Source: Salinimicrobium sediminilitoris
GTDB lineage: Bacteria; Bacteroidota; Bacteroidia; Flavobacteriales; Flavobacteriaceae
NCBI RefSeq assembly: GCF_020866905.1
Contig: NZ_JAIVCC010000002.1
Location: 558,001 to 622,000, forward strand
Direction of reading: 5' to 3'
Length of the DNA stretch: 64,000 nt
The notes beneath the pieces were generated by a model. The model was not told where the DNA came from. It was given only the letters and a program-made list of their open reading frames with translations, and did not search any database. This document shows positions 7,647 through 17,459 of this stretch, in pieces (within the stretch, counting starts at the first letter, position 1; every line of letters begins with the position of its first letter). The position numbers and the translations under genes were made by a program.

Positions 7647-8339
7647 TTAATTGCTAATTGCTTCACTGTAAAGCTCCAGTATCTTCTCAAATTGTCCTTC
7701 CAGAGTAAGGTGAGAGTTGTCAATTTCTTTAGCGTCTGAAGCTTTTACGAGCGGGGAATCTTTTCTTGTGGTGTCTAAAAGGTCTCTTTCTTCGACATTT
7801 TCAAGAACTTCCTCATATGTGACTTCTTCCCCTCTTTCAGAAAGCTCTTTAAATCTTCTCTGGGCGCGCTCCCGTGCGCTGGCTGTCATGAAGATCTTGA
7901 GTTCGGCATCGGGGAAAACAACTGTTCCTATGTCGCGGCCGTCCATCACAATTCCTTTTTCCCTTCCCATTTCCTGCTGTTGAGCCACAAGCATTTCCCG
8001 AACTTGGGGCACTGCAGCCACTTTACTTACATACTGGGAAACTTCCATTTGACGGATCTCCTTTTCCACATTCTCACCATTAAGATACATTTCACCAAAA
8101 CCAACTTCAGGATTGAAGATGAACTTCAGTTTTATCAGCTGTAGATCGGCAATAAGTGCAGCGAAATCGAAAGCTTCTTCAGAAATGTATTTTTTCCGAA
8201 GCGCATAAAGCGTAACAGCCCGATACATCGCACCGGTATCAACGTAAACGTAGCCCAATTCTTTTGCAAGCTGTTTGGCTACAGTGCTTTTCCCTGTAGA
8301 TGAAAATCCGTCTATCGCGATGGTGATCTTTGTTGTCAT
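7647..8339 (-). CDS. cmk: (d)CMP kinase
   Basis: Phosphorylates CMP/dCMP to the diphosphate in pyrimidine salvage and nucleotide supply. The 230-aa protein has the P-loop GFSSTGKST at 11-19, the CMP-binding YVDTGAMYRAVTLYAL segment right after it, and the DGRDIGTVVFPDA motif at about 132-144 that is specific to cytidylate kinases. The Arg-rich lid (RERAQRRFKEL) and DSP motif (RKDSPLVKA) are present. Cytosolic, expected length. It is upstream of rpsA on the same strand. Confidence 0.96.
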   Translation of the reverse strand: MTTKITIAIDGFSSTGKSTVAKQLAKELGYVYVDTGAMYRAVTLYALRKKYISEEAFDFAALIADLQLIKLKFIFNPEVGFGEMYLNGENVEKEIRQMEVSQYVSKVAAVPQVREMLVAQQQEMGREKGIVMDGRDIGTVVFPDAELKIFMTASARERAQRRFKELSERGEEVTYEEVLENVEERDLLDTTRKDSPLVKASDAKEIDNSHLTLEGQFEKILELYSEAISN

Positions 8340-8380
8340 AAATATGGTTCTTCAGCAAAAAATTGAGAAAAAGCTCTCAA

Positions 8381-8393
8381 AAATGCCATTTTT
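8381..8393. repeat. palindrome AAAATGNCATTTT, copy 1
   Basis: AAAATGCCATTTT between lon and cmk, preceded by TC plus one extra A and followed by TGG. One of seven exact copies in the window (see findings). Confidence 0.6.
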
Positions 8394-8452
8394 GGCAATT
8401 CAGCAAAAATAAGCATTCAAAGCAGGTTTTAAAGAAAAACCTCTCTAAATAA

Positions 8453-8482
8453 AAAAGGCCCCGGAATTTCCGGAGCCTTTTG
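8453..8482 (-). terminator. lon terminator
   Basis: AAAAGGCCCCGGA pairs with TCCGGAGCCTTTT with one offset position and a short loop. The minus strand ends in a T run just past the lon stop. Confidence 0.85.
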
Positions 8483-8497
8483 CTAACATGGTGTTTA

Positions 8498-10948
8498 CTA
8501 TAACTTCTTCGGATTCTTCACCTTTTCATCAAGAATAGCCAGATCTATAACTTCAGACATTTCCTTTACATAATGAAAGGTAAGTCCTTTTAGGTATTCC
8601 TCCTTAATATCCTCAATATCCCTGCGGTTTTCTACACAAAGTATGATCTCCTTGATATGAGCTCTTTTTGCAGCAAGGATCTTCTCCTTAATTCCGCCAA
8701 CGGGCAGCACCTTACCACGCAGGGTGATCTCCCCGGTCATAGCGATATGTTTCTTCACTTTTCGCTGCGTGAACAGAGACACAAGAGAGGTCAACATTGT
8801 AATACCCGCACTTGGACCGTCTTTTGGCGTAGCTCCCTCGGGCACGTGGATGTGTACATTGTACTTTTCCATTACTTCGGGATCAATTCCAAGTTCTTCG
8901 GCATTACCTTTTATATACTCAAGGGCAATAGTCGCCGACTCTTTCATCACCTTCCCGAGGTTACCGGTGATATTTAGAGATCCTTTTCCTTTGGAAAGAA
9001 TGGATTCAATAAATAAAATATCGCCTCCAACCTGAGTCCAGGCAAGTCCTGTAACAACACCCGCGGTTTCATTATCTTCATATTTATCACGCTCAAGTTT
9101 AGGGCTTCCAAGCACATCAAGAATATCTGAATCCTTTACCTTTTTATTGTACTCCTCTTCCATCGCAATATTTTTGGCGGCATGTCGCACCATTTTTGCG
9201 ATCTGTTTTTCCAGACTTCGTACACCCGATTCCCGGGTATAACCTTCTACTATTTTCTCGAGCTGTTTCTTACCAATTTTTAGATTCTCCTTGGTAAGAC
9301 CATGTTCTTTTAATTGCTTTGGAAGTAAATGTTGTCTTGCGATCTCTACCTTCTCTTCAATGGTATAACCGGTCACATTGATGATCTCCATCCTGTCACG
9401 CAGTGCAGGCTGAATTGGGCTCAGGTTATTGGCAGTTGCAATAAACATCACTTTTGACAGGTCAAAAGGCATTTCCAGAAAGTTGTCATGGAATTCGCTG
9501 TTTTGCTCTGGATCCAATACTTCCAGTAAGGCCGAAGATGGATCTCCACTATGACCAATACTTAGTTTATCTATCTCATCCAGCACAAAAACAGGATTAC
9601 TGGTACCTGCCTTTTTGAGGGATTGGATGATCCTTCCCGGCATGGCACCTATATACGTTTTTCTATGTCCTCTAATCTCGGCTTCATCACGAAGACCACC
9701 TAGTGAAATCCTCACGTACTCTCTTCCCAAAGCCTCGGCTATAGAACGACCAAGGCTAGTCTTTCCAACTCCCGGAGGTCCGTAAAGACAGAGAATTGGG
9801 GATTTCATGTCATTCCTTATTTTAAGAACAGCGAGATATTCAATGATCCTTTTCTTTACATCCTCAAGACCATAATGGTCACGATCAAGTATACGCTGCG
9901 CACGCTTAAGATCAAATTTATCCTTGCTGAAGTCATTCCAGGGAAGATCAAGAAACAGGTCTAAATAGTTCCGCTGAATCGAATATTCGGCCACTTGCGG
10001 ATTCATCCGCTGCATTTTTGACAATTCTTTATTGAAATGCTCCTTTACATTCTCCGGCCATTTCTTCTTTTTTGCCCGTGCACGCATTTCCTCCACTTCC
10101 CCTTCATGAGAAACTCCGCCTAGCTCTTCCTGGATGGTCTTCATTTGCTGGTGAAGAAAATACTCCCGCTGCTGCTGGCTCATATCACTTTGCACCTTGC
10201 TCTGGATGTCATTTCTAAGCTCCATCTTATGGTACTCCACATTCATGAACTTAAGCGTGGAAAGGGCCCGTTCCTTAAGATCATTGGTCTCAAGCAATTT
10301 CTGCTTTTCTTCCACTGAAAGATTCATGTTGGAAGAAACAAAGTTGATAAGGAAGGACGGACTCTCAATATTCTGAATAGCAAAAGAAGCTTCCGAAGGA
10401 ATATTTGGACTATTCTTAATGATTTGCAAGGCAAGATCTTTAATAGAATCAATTATAGCCCCAAATTCTTCATTTTCCTGTGCAGGACGTGCCTCGGGAA
10501 CTTCAATGATCTTTGCCCTCAAAAAAGGTTTATCCTCAATTACTTCATCTATTTCAAAGCGTTTTTTACCCTGGATGATCACAGTAGTATTTCCATCGGG
10601 CATTTTAAGCACCCTTAGAATTCTCGCAACTACTCCAATTTTATTAATATCGGTTGCAGTTGGATTTTCTACCTTCTCATCCTTTTGGGAAACTACACCA
10701 ATCACTTTGGTGTCGTTATTAGCTTCATTAATTAATTTAATGGAAGCATCGCGACCTGCCGTAATAGGAATCACCACCCCGGGGAAAAGCACTGTATTTC
10801 TTAATGGTAAAATTGGTAGTACTTCCGGGAGGTCTTCTTTGTTTATTTCTTCTTCATCTTCAGGAGTCATTAAGGGAATCAACTCTGCATCTTCATCCAT
10901 CCCCTGTAATGACAGACTGTCAAGATTTGTAAATTTTGTTCTGCCCAT
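8498..10948 (-). CDS. lon: ATP-dependent protease Lon
   Basis: Cytosolic AAA+ serine protease that degrades misfolded and regulatory proteins. The 816-aa chain has the LonN substrate-binding domain at about 43-245, a coiled-coil linker, an AAA+ module (Walker [10 protein letters not shown] at 390-398, Walker B VFVLDEID at 453-460) and a C-terminal Lon-S16 protease domain. The catalytic dyad is visible as Ser in KDGPSAG (about 713) and Lys in GGIKEK (about 754). Length is normal. It is monocistronic, with its own terminator, and divergent from an ECF sigma gene. No heat-shock operator was recognised in the 217-bp intergenic region. Confidence 0.97.
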   Translation of the reverse strand: MGRTKFTNLDSLSLQGMDEDAELIPLMTPEDEEEINKEDLPEVLPILPLRNTVLFPGVVIPITAGRDASIKLINEANNDTKVIGVVSQKDEKVENPTATDINKIGVVARILRVLKMPDGNTTVIIQGKKRFEIDEVIEDKPFLRAKIIEVPEARPAQENEEFGAIIDSIKDLALQIIKNSPNIPSEASFAIQNIESPSFLINFVSSNMNLSVEEKQKLLETNDLKERALSTLKFMNVEYHKMELRNDIQSKVQSDMSQQQREYFLHQQMKTIQEELGGVSHEGEVEEMRARAKKKKWPENVKEHFNKELSKMQRMNPQVAEYSIQRNYLDLFLDLPWNDFSKDKFDLKRAQRILDRDHYGLEDVKKRIIEYLAVLKIRNDMKSPILCLYGPPGVGKTSLGRSIAEALGREYVRISLGGLRDEAEIRGHRKTYIGAMPGRIIQSLKKAGTSNPVFVLDEIDKLSIGHSGDPSSALLEVLDPEQNSEFHDNFLEMPFDLSKVMFIATANNLSPIQPALRDRMEIINVTGYTIEEKVEIARQHLLPKQLKEHGLTKENLKIGKKQLEKIVEGYTRESGVRSLEKQIAKMVRHAAKNIAMEEEYNKKVKDSDILDVLGSPKLERDKYEDNETAGVVTGLAWTQVGGDILFIESILSKGKGSLNITGNLGKVMKESATIALEYIKGNAEELGIDPEVMEKYNVHIHVPEGATPKDGPSAGITMLTSLVSLFTQRKVKKHIAMTGEITLRGKVLPVGGIKEKILAAKRAHIKEIILCVENRRDIEDIKEEYLKGLTFHYVKEMSEVIDLAILDEKVKNPKKL

Positions 10949-11165
10949 ATCTGTTTTTAAGTCAAACTGTCACTGCAGTTATTATGTCATTAATTTGCAA
11001 GTTACTTTAATACCTTTACTTTCATTGTAAAACAGGCAGTTAAAGCACATTTCACGGGCATTAATTCAATTGTTATGCCACGAAAAGAATAAATTTTAAA
11101 AGAAATTTCGGGTAAACTGTAACAATTGGAAAAGCAATCTATCTTTATTATAAAGCATTAATATT

Positions 11166-11726
11166 TTGACACTAACCACCACACATATTGATGAGCTTTT
11201 GGAGAAATGCCGTCGGGGAGACGAGCGGTCCCAGATGAAAATTTACAAGAAGTACAGCAAAGCGATGTACAACGTGGCGCTGCGCATTGTAAAGGATTCG
11301 GCCGAAGCCGAAGACATCATGCAGGAGTGCTTTTTAAAAGCCTTTGACAAACTGGACACTTTTGAAGGAACCTCCACATTTGGAGCATGGCTGAAGAGGA
11401 TCGTGGTGAACCACAGTATTGGAGTGTATAACAAAAATACCCGCTATACAGAGGTTCAATATAACGACCAGTTCAAACATACTGCAGATGATAGTGAAGG
11501 AATAACTTCGGAAGAAGAGGACCAAAATCCCAAAGTAAAAATGATCTTAAAGACAATGGAATCATTAAAAGAAAATTACCGGGTGGCGCTTACCCTTCAT
11601 TTAATTGAAGGTTATGATTATGAAGAGATCTGTGAGATCCTCAACATTACCTACGCCAACTGCAGAACAACAATTTCACGGGCTAAAGAAAGCCTGCGCA
11701 CCAAATTACTGAGCTATGAAAACTAA
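11166..11726 (+). CDS. ECF-type RNA polymerase sigma factor
   Basis: Extracytoplasmic-function sigma-70 factor, 186 aa. Region 2 spans about 25-85 (YNVALRIVKDSAEAEDIMQECFLKAF, then the -10-contacting GTSTFGAWLKRIVVNHSI). Region 4 spans about 125-180 (EGYDYEEICEILNITYANCRTTISRAKESLR). The start is a TTG at 11166: an in-frame TAA lies 15 bp upstream and the next ATG (11235) would cut into region 2. It overlaps the next gene by 11 bp, so the downstream protein is its probable anti-sigma partner. First gene of a four-gene operon ending at 14129. Confidence 0.93.
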   Translation: MTLTTTHIDELLEKCRRGDERSQMKIYKKYSKAMYNVALRIVKDSAEAEDIMQECFLKAFDKLDTFEGTSTFGAWLKRIVVNHSIGVYNKNTRYTEVQYNDQFKHTADDSEGITSEEEDQNPKVKMILKTMESLKENYRVALTLHLIEGYDYEEICEILNITYANCRTTISRAKESLRTKLLSYEN

Positions 11727-12279
11727 CAACGACCTAAAAGATCTGTTCGAAGGGCTGGATTTCGATGTTGCCGAGCCTGCATCACAGCACGAAGACCGTT
11801 TCAGGGAGAAATTGAGAAAACGGCCGCAAAAGAAAATGCCCCGGCACAATGGAGTTATTACCATGTGGCTCCCGGTCATGGCAATAGCGGCAAGCTTTCT
11901 TGTAGCTGTACTAATCTTCCAGGGCATCTTCACAACTCCCTTCTCACAGGAACAGGAATTGGCAAATGTGTCGCCGGAGATGAAGCAAACCCAGGAATTT
12001 TATTCTTCGGTGATCAGAACAGAGCTCGCAGCATTAAAGGAGCAAAAAACTCCCGAGACCGAAGCAGTCATAAATGATGCTTTAGCTCAAATGGATATTC
12101 TTGAAAAAGATTATGAAAATCTAAAAACAGATCTTGGAAAAAGTGGCCAGGATCAAAGAGTGATCTACGCCATGATCACCAACTTTCAAAAAAGAATTGA
12201 CCTGTTAAAAATGGTTCTTGAAAAAGTAAATGACATAAACACCTTAAAAACCACCAATCATGAAAACAATATTATATAA
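11716..12279 (+). CDS. single-pass membrane protein, putative anti-sigma factor
   Basis: A 187-aa protein with a cytosolic charged N-terminus (about 1-47, with HEDRFREKLRKRPQKK), one transmembrane helix at about 48-69 (MWLPVMAIAASFLVAVLIF) and a periplasmic part rich in heptad-like helices (about 85-170). The topology and the 11-bp overlap with the ECF sigma gene suggest an anti-sigma regulator. No zinc-binding anti-sigma signature (HxxxCxxC) is present, so this is inference from position and topology. It overlaps the next gene by 20 bp, implying tight co-translation. Confidence 0.75.
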   Translation: MKTNNDLKDLFEGLDFDVAEPASQHEDRFREKLRKRPQKKMPRHNGVITMWLPVMAIAASFLVAVLIFQGIFTTPFSQEQELANVSPEMKQTQEFYSSVIRTELAALKEQKTPETEAVINDALAQMDILEKDYENLKTDLGKSGQDQRVIYAMITNFQKRIDLLKMVLEKVNDINTLKTTNHENNII

Positions 12280-13357
12280 AACTTTGATCCTCTTCTTTCT
12301 TATCCCGGCCGTGGCCTGTGCAGAAGGAGATTTTAAAGGAAAGTACACGAAACAGAAGCGTGTAAAGAAAGAATTCAATGTATCTCCTAATGACATGCTC
12401 AAGATCAATAACAGCTATGGAAACATTGACATAATAACATGGGACCAGAACCGGATAGTCATCGAAGTTCTTGTGCAAACAAACGGTAACGATGAAGAAA
12501 AGGTAGAAAAGCGCCTTCGGGAGATAGATGTTGCTTTTAACCAATCAAGTGGACAGGTAACTGCCAGGACTTTGTTTGAAAAAGATAATAATAATTCATT
12601 CTGGGGAAGTCTCTTTGGCGGTAGCAATAGCAACGTAAATATGGAGATCAACTACAGGGTGAAAGCTCCGGTAACCAACCGTGTGGATCTTTCCAATGAC
12701 TATGGAAGCATCAACCTGGACAAGCTTGAAGGGGACGCGCACATCTCGGCTGACTACGGAAAAATAATGATAGGTGAACTTCATGGAAATAACAACAAAT
12801 TGAATTTCGACTATACCCGAAACAGCAGTATTGGCTATGTAAAACGTGCAGAGATCAATGCAGATTACTCCGAGTTCACCATTGACGAAGCGGGAACACT
12901 GGATATAAGTGCAGATTACACAGATTCCAATATTCATAAAGTAGAGAACCTAAGCTTCAACAACGATTATGGGTCTCTAAAAGTGGAACGACTAAAAAAT
13001 ATCAAAGGACAGGGCGACTATCTTGGAATAAAATTGGGCCTTGTTTATGGAAGCGTGGATATAAGCATGGATTATGGTTCCCTGGTAGTACAAAAGATCA
13101 TGCCCAGCTTTAAGGACATGAACATTAACAGTGATTATACCGGTATAAAAATTGGTTACGATCGCCAGGCCCCTTTTAGTTTTGAAGTGAAATCTTCTTT
13201 TGGAGGCGTGAATGGAATTAATAACAGTAGCTTTACTGTGAATAAGCGCAATCAAAGCGGCAGCGATAATTACTACCAAGGTTATTACCGCAGTGAAAAC
13301 ACCGGTGGAAGGATCTATGTGAACTCCAGCTTTGGAAGCGTGTCCTTTACAGACTAA
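12260..13357 (+). CDS. secreted beta-solenoid protein, DUF4097-like
   Basis: A 365-aa exported protein with a signal peptide at 1-21 (LILFFLIPAVACA). The mature part has a repeating pattern of 20-25 residues centred on (N/D)DY(G/S/T): NDYGSINL, ADYGKIMIG, ADYSEFTID, ADYTDSNIH, NDYGSLKVE, MDYGSLVVQ, SDYTGIKIG. This fits a right-handed beta-solenoid as proposed for DUF4097/GIN-type proteins. Function unknown. It lies between the putative anti-sigma gene and a GIN-domain gene, so it is probably a periplasmic or surface output or sensor of the same regulon. Confidence 0.8.
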   Translation: MKTILYKTLILFFLIPAVACAEGDFKGKYTKQKRVKKEFNVSPNDMLKINNSYGNIDIITWDQNRIVIEVLVQTNGNDEEKVEKRLREIDVAFNQSSGQVTARTLFEKDNNNSFWGSLFGGSNSNVNMEINYRVKAPVTNRVDLSNDYGSINLDKLEGDAHISADYGKIMIGELHGNNNKLNFDYTRNSSIGYVKRAEINADYSEFTIDEAGTLDISADYTDSNIHKVENLSFNNDYGSLKVERLKNIKGQGDYLGIKLGLVYGSVDISMDYGSLVVQKIMPSFKDMNINSDYTGIKIGYDRQAPFSFEVKSSFGGVNGINNSSFTVNKRNQSGSDNYYQGYYRSENTGGRIYVNSSFGSVSFTD

Positions 13358-13394
13358 TTATAAAACAATATCAATCATCAAAATAAACATAATC

Positions 13395-14129
13395 ATGAAA
13401 AAATCATTTATCACTCTTTTCCTTGCCCTTCTTTGTGTAACAGCAACCCAGGCCCAGTGGTGGCAGGGATCGAAAAAAATTGAAGGTAACGGGAATATGG
13501 TTACAAAGACCAGGACAGTTTCAAGTTATGACGAAGTTTCCCTTACCGGCTCCATGGACGTGATCCTGGTAAAAGGCAGGGAAGGAGCAATAAAAGTTGA
13601 AGCCGAGGAAAACCTGCAGCAACATATTTTAACTGAAGTAAATGGAGGCAGATTAAAAATTTCGGTTGAAAAAGGCTACTCTTTAAATCCTTCCCGAAAC
13701 CATGATATTGTGATCACCGTTCCTTTTACAGATATTGAAGGATTAAGTTTAACAGGATCTGGGGATATAAGATCATCAGATATGGTGACTGCCGAAAATT
13801 TCTCCATCGATATCACGGGTTCAGGAAATGTGCAGCTTCCGCTGAAGGCGAAAAATACTTCAGCAAATATTACCGGCTCGGGAGATATTGACCTTAAAGG
13901 AAGCTCGGTTGATTTTGATTGCAAAGTGACAGGATCTGGCGACATAAGTGCCTTCGATTTTGAGTGCGAGAATGTGCAGGCTACGGTTACAGGATCTGGA
14001 GATATTGAGGTTTATGCTTCAGAATCTCTAAAGGCCAGAACCCCGGGTTCGGGCGATATTAAATACCGTGGAAATCCTAAAAAAGAAGATTTCAGGACTA
14101 TGGGTTCGGGATCGATAAGTAAAAACTAA
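13395..14129 (+). CDS. GIN-domain (DUF2807) secreted protein
   Basis: A 244-aa exported protein, signal peptide 1-21 (LALLCVTATQAQ). From about residue 90 it carries a run of (T/L)GSG(D/N)(I/V) motifs about every 20 residues (LTGSGDIRS, ITGSGNVQL, ITGSGDIDL, VTGSGDISA, VTGSGDIEV, PGSGDIKYR, MGSGSISKN), the signature of the head-GIN/putative auto-transporter adhesin domain. A GTG at 13332 overlaps the previous gene, but the ATG at 13395 gives a clean signal peptide and is preferred. Last gene of the ECF operon. Binding target unknown. Confidence 0.88.
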   Translation: MKKSFITLFLALLCVTATQAQWWQGSKKIEGNGNMVTKTRTVSSYDEVSLTGSMDVILVKGREGAIKVEAEENLQQHILTEVNGGRLKISVEKGYSLNPSRNHDIVITVPFTDIEGLSLTGSGDIRSSDMVTAENFSIDITGSGNVQLPLKAKNTSANITGSGDIDLKGSSVDFDCKVTGSGDISAFDFECENVQATVTGSGDIEVYASESLKARTPGSGDIKYRGNPKKEDFRTMGSGSISKN

Positions 14130-14148
14130 AAACTTTCAGCAGAATTTA

Positions 14149-14210
14149 AGCGGCTTAAAACCTTCTTTCACTCAGGTGTCAAAAAGGGGTTTTAAGCCGC
14201 TTCTTTTTTT
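14149..14210 (+). terminator. terminator of the ECF operon, overlapping the opposing gene's 3' end
   Basis: AAGCGGCTTAAAACC (14149-14163) pairs with GGTTTTAAGCCGCTT (14188-14202) across a 24-nt loop, followed by CTTTTTTTG. The right arm and T tract encode the last residues (KKEAA) of the opposing MFS gene. Confidence 0.85.
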
Positions 14211-15532
14211 GCCAGTTTTCCTGTGCGGGGAACCTTCAGCAATAAAAAAATTCCAATCAAAAAGAATGCGGTAAGAAAAAGAACGGAAAACCTTATGCTG
14301 CCAAAAACTTGGGTGACCAGACCATAGAGGGACATTCCTATTACGATCCCTATTTTTTCTGAAACATCATAAAAACTAAAATAACTTGTGGTGTCTAAGG
14401 TACCTTCAGGAAGCATTTTTGAGTAAGTAGAGCGCGAGAGGGTTTGGATGCCGCCCATTACCAGCCCTACAAGGCCCGCAGCAATATAAAACTGCATTGG
14501 CGTCTCCACAAAGAAGGCATAAATACATATTCCCATCCATATCACGTTCACCAGGATAAGCGTCTGGATATTTCCCATTTTTGAAGAGAGACGGGAGGTA
14601 ATAGTCGCCCCTGCCACTGCTACAAGTTGAATTAGAAGTATACTTACGATTAATCCAGTGGTTGCATCCTGCCCGGTCCAGTTCACTTCCTCGATCCCAA
14701 AGTAGGTTGCGATCAACATCACAGTTTGTACTGCCATGCTGTACACAAAAAAGGCTCTTAGGTACTTCTTTAACTGCGGGTTATTTTCAAAGGATTTCCA
14801 TATCATTTTTATCTCTCTAAACCCATTAAAAAGCACGTCCCTCGTAAGCTTTTCCTTTTTGTTTCCCTTCGGAAGGTAATAGTAGGTGATCTGGCTGAAC
14901 CCTATCCACCATATTCCCGTGAGAACAAAAGACAATCGCGTAGGCATGCCCTCATCTTCGAAACCAAACCATTCATAATTGAGCACCATCACGAGACAAA
15001 TGATCAACAGGACTACGCTGCCAATATAGCCAAGGGAAAAACCTTTTGCACTGGCTTTATCCTGTTGTTCAGGAAAAGCTATGTCGGGAAGATAGGAGTT
15101 ATAGAATACCAGACTAGCCCAAAATCCCACAAGGGCCAGAAAATAACTCGTGAGACCAAACCATAGGTTCTCGATGGTAAACCAGTATAAACTTATACAG
15201 GACAATGCCCCGAGGTAACAAAAGAATTTTAAAAAATTCTTTTTGTTACCCACATAATCGGCAATGCCCGAAAGAAATGGACTTATCAAAGCCACTACCA
15301 TAAATGCCAGGGCGGTTACATAACTTATAAGAGAATCATTATTAAAGTTGAACCCCAATAGCTCAACGGTGTCATGCACTACTTCCCCTTTCTCATTTTT
15401 CACAATAGTAAGTGCTGCATAGAATATGGGGAAAATGGTTGAAGCAATTACAAGGCTGTAAACCGAATTTGCCCAGTCATAAAAAGCCCAGGCATTGATT
15501 AATTTTTTACTTCCTTTCGGGAGCTTATTCAT
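14192..15532 (-). CDS. MFS transporter, UMF1/Atg22-like
   Basis: Inner-membrane major facilitator protein of about 446 aa with around 12 hydrophobic segments. The N-terminal AFYDWANSVYSLVIASTIFP matches the YDWANSxYS signature of the UMF1 (vacuole effluxer Atg22-like) family. Substrate unknown. The frame extends to a TTG at 15559, but that codon lies inside the terminator stem of the upstream gene, so the ATG at 15532 (MNKLPKGSKK) is taken as the start. The last five codons double as part of the opposing operon's terminator. Confidence 0.9.
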   Translation of the reverse strand: MNKLPKGSKKLINAWAFYDWANSVYSLVIASTIFPIFYAALTIVKNEKGEVVHDTVELLGFNFNNDSLISYVTALAFMVVALISPFLSGIADYVGNKKNFLKFFCYLGALSCISLYWFTIENLWFGLTSYFLALVGFWASLVFYNSYLPDIAFPEQQDKASAKGFSLGYIGSVVLLIICLVMVLNYEWFGFEDEGMPTRLSFVLTGIWWIGFSQITYYYLPKGNKKEKLTRDVLFNGFREIKMIWKSFENNPQLKKYLRAFFVYSMAVQTVMLIATYFGIEEVNWTGQDATTGLIVSILLIQLVAVAGATITSRLSSKMGNIQTLILVNVIWMGICIYAFFVETPMQFYIAAGLVGLVMGGIQTLSRSTYSKMLPEGTLDTTSYFSFYDVSEKIGIVIGMSLYGLVTQVFGSIRFSVLFLTAFFLIGIFLLLKVPRTGKLAKKEAA

Positions 15533-15545
15533 ACGGGAGTAAATT

Positions 15546-15571
15546 AAAAGAGCTGCCAAAATTGGCAGCTC
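15546..15571 (-). terminator. terminator of the M48 peptidase gene
   Basis: GAGCTGCCAA (15550-15559) and TTGGCAGCTC (15562-15571) form a near-perfect hairpin, followed on the minus strand by TTTTAATTT. It lies between the M48 stop and the MFS ATG. Confidence 0.8.
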
Positions 15572-15596
15572 CTAAAATACTGTTTTTTTAATACCT

Positions 15597-16421
15597 CTAT
15601 TGAAAGGAAGTCACTCCATATTTACGGGCCTCGGCTTTAGCCTGGGGAGCCCATTTTTCAATATTCTTGATCCTGGTTTGTGGATTTGGGTGAGTACTTA
15701 GAAACTCTGGCGGTGCCTGGCCTCCACTGTTCTGCTCCATCCTTCTCCATAAATTAGCAGCCTCTGCGGGGTCATATCCAGCCATAGCCATTAAGGTTAA
15801 CCCAATTCTGTCTGCTTCACTTTCATGGCTTCGGCTAAATGGCAGCATTCCCCCAAGGTTGGTTCCCAGACCGTAAGCCTGTGCAATTATTTGCTGAGTA
15901 CTTTCACTACGTCCACCCACTGCGGCTCCAACAACTGCTCCACCTACCTGCTGTAGCTGGGCTGCACTCATACGCTGGGCCCCGTGATTGGCCACGGCAT
16001 GTGCTACCTCATGGGCCATAATGGCTGCAACCCCTGTTTCATCCTTGGCAATAGGCATGATCCCTGTATAAAAAGCGATCTTACCGCCAGGCATAGCCCA
16101 TGCGTTCACTTGATCGTCATCTTTAATAAGATTAAATTCCCACTCGTAATCATTAAGATAACCCTGATAGCCATTGGCATCAAGAAATCTTTCAGCCGCA
16201 ACAGCTACTTTACGTCCAACATTTTTAATCATATTTGCTTCTGAAGTATTTCGTACTATTTCATTTTGTTTCAGTACTTCTTCATACTGTTGAAAAGCGG
16301 CAGGAAAAATCTGGGAATTGGAAACAAAGTTCAGGTTTCTTTCACCGGTGAAAGGGTTCGTCTTACATCCCGCCATAAGCAGAACTAAACTAACCATTAT
16401 TGTAATTTGTCTAAGTTTCAT
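15597..16421 (-). CDS. M48-family zinc metallopeptidase lipoprotein
   Basis: A 274-aa predicted lipoprotein: hydrophobic signal with lipobox LMAGC, Cys19. The peptidase core has the HExxH motif HEVAH at 137-141 and the third-ligand region HESEADRIG at about 199-207, as in the Oma1/YcaL/BepA (M48C) group that acts on envelope and outer-membrane proteins. Likely located on the periplasmic face of a membrane and involved in envelope quality control. It has its own terminator. Confidence 0.93.
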   Translation of the reverse strand: MKLRQITIMVSLVLLMAGCKTNPFTGERNLNFVSNSQIFPAAFQQYEEVLKQNEIVRNTSEANMIKNVGRKVAVAAERFLDANGYQGYLNDYEWEFNLIKDDDQVNAWAMPGGKIAFYTGIMPIAKDETGVAAIMAHEVAHAVANHGAQRMSAAQLQQVGGAVVGAAVGGRSESTQQIIAQAYGLGTNLGGMLPFSRSHESEADRIGLTLMAMAGYDPAEAANLWRRMEQNSGGQAPPEFLSTHPNPQTRIKNIEKWAPQAKAEARKYGVTSFQ

Positions 16422-16562
16422 AATAAATGATTTTTGTTAAAGTTACTAAATCGCTCCTGCTCCGCCGGAAGCTTTAAATTAGGTTTAACAAAATACCTGC
16501 CAATTTTAAAAAGCCTTGACCGGTAAGGCTTCATATTCGTATCTTGCGATCTTTCACCTTTT

Positions 16563-17432
16563 ATGACAAAACAGAAAAAAGACAAAACACCGGTACAGAG
16601 GCTGCTGGTGCCCTCGTATATTTTAGCCGCCGGAAAAATCCTTACTACTATTTCCCCTTTCCTTGCCAGCAGGTTTGCAGCAAAACTTTTTCTTACACCT
16701 TTTAAGTATAAGCTTCCTAAACGCGAACAAAAGATGGAGAGGGAAACCCAACAGGAAAAATTAATCCTACCTCACTTTCAACGTGAAATTGTAGTATATC
16801 ATTACGGTAATTCCCCAAAAAAGATCTTACTGGCTCATGGCTGGAGCGGCAGGGGAACCCAACTTGCTGTTATGGCCGAAGAGCTTGTAAAAGCGGGTTA
16901 TTCTACCGTAAGTTTTGATGCCCCTGCACATGGAAAAGCTTCAGGAAAAATGAGTATGATGCCGCATTTTATTGAAGCCATTGAAGTACTGGAAAAGAAA
17001 TATGGGCCATTTGAAGCTATTATTGGACATTCCCTTGGCGGTATGGCTTCTTTAAAAGCCATTTCTGATGGCCTAATTGTGAAAAAACTTGTGATCATAG
17101 GGACCGCAAACAGTGTTACCCGCATCACAAAGGAGTTTGCCGGCAATATGAAAATGAACGATAAAGTGGCGGCAAAAATGAAATCCTATTTTGATAACAA
17201 ATTTGGAGTGGATATGGACAGCCTCTCGGGTGCTGTTTCTGCTGAAGGCGTGAAAATCCCAACCCTTGTGGTACATGACGAGGATGATGTTGACGTAAGG
17301 ATCAATTCGGCTTATGAGATCCATGAAAAACTGGAAAACAGCCAAATTCTTATTACCCAGGGACAGGGACACCGCCGAATATTAGGGAATACCCAAGTTA
17401 TTAATAGAATCATTCAATTTCTTTCGGTATAG
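16563..17432 (+). CDS. alpha/beta hydrolase
   Basis: A 289-aa serine hydrolase. The oxyanion segment LLAHGWSGRGTQ is at 89-100, the nucleophile elbow GHSLGG at 155-160 (Ser157), the likely acid in VVHDEDDVDV (241-242) and the His in GQGHRRI (His270), so the triad is complete. The N-terminal 60 residues are basic with a hydrophobic stretch and may associate with the membrane. Substrate unknown. The msrB gene follows 27 bp downstream, so co-transcription is possible. Confidence 0.88.
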   Translation: MTKQKKDKTPVQRLLVPSYILAAGKILTTISPFLASRFAAKLFLTPFKYKLPKREQKMERETQQEKLILPHFQREIVVYHYGNSPKKILLAHGWSGRGTQLAVMAEELVKAGYSTVSFDAPAHGKASGKMSMMPHFIEAIEVLEKKYGPFEAIIGHSLGGMASLKAISDGLIVKKLVIIGTANSVTRITKEFAGNMKMNDKVAAKMKSYFDNKFGVDMDSLSGAVSAEGVKIPTLVVHDEDDVDVRINSAYEIHEKLENSQILITQGQGHRRILGNTQVINRIIQFLSV

Positions 17433-17459
17433 TTCTTGATTCTTCAGTAAAAAAGAATC

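Noticed and set aside
7384-7657. Two overlapping frames of about 87 codons across the GTCCCTACGGGAC array
   Set aside because: Their length comes from the repeat: the peptides repeat around Y-I-V-P-T/M-G and have no signal or domain. Treated as non-coding repeat DNA.
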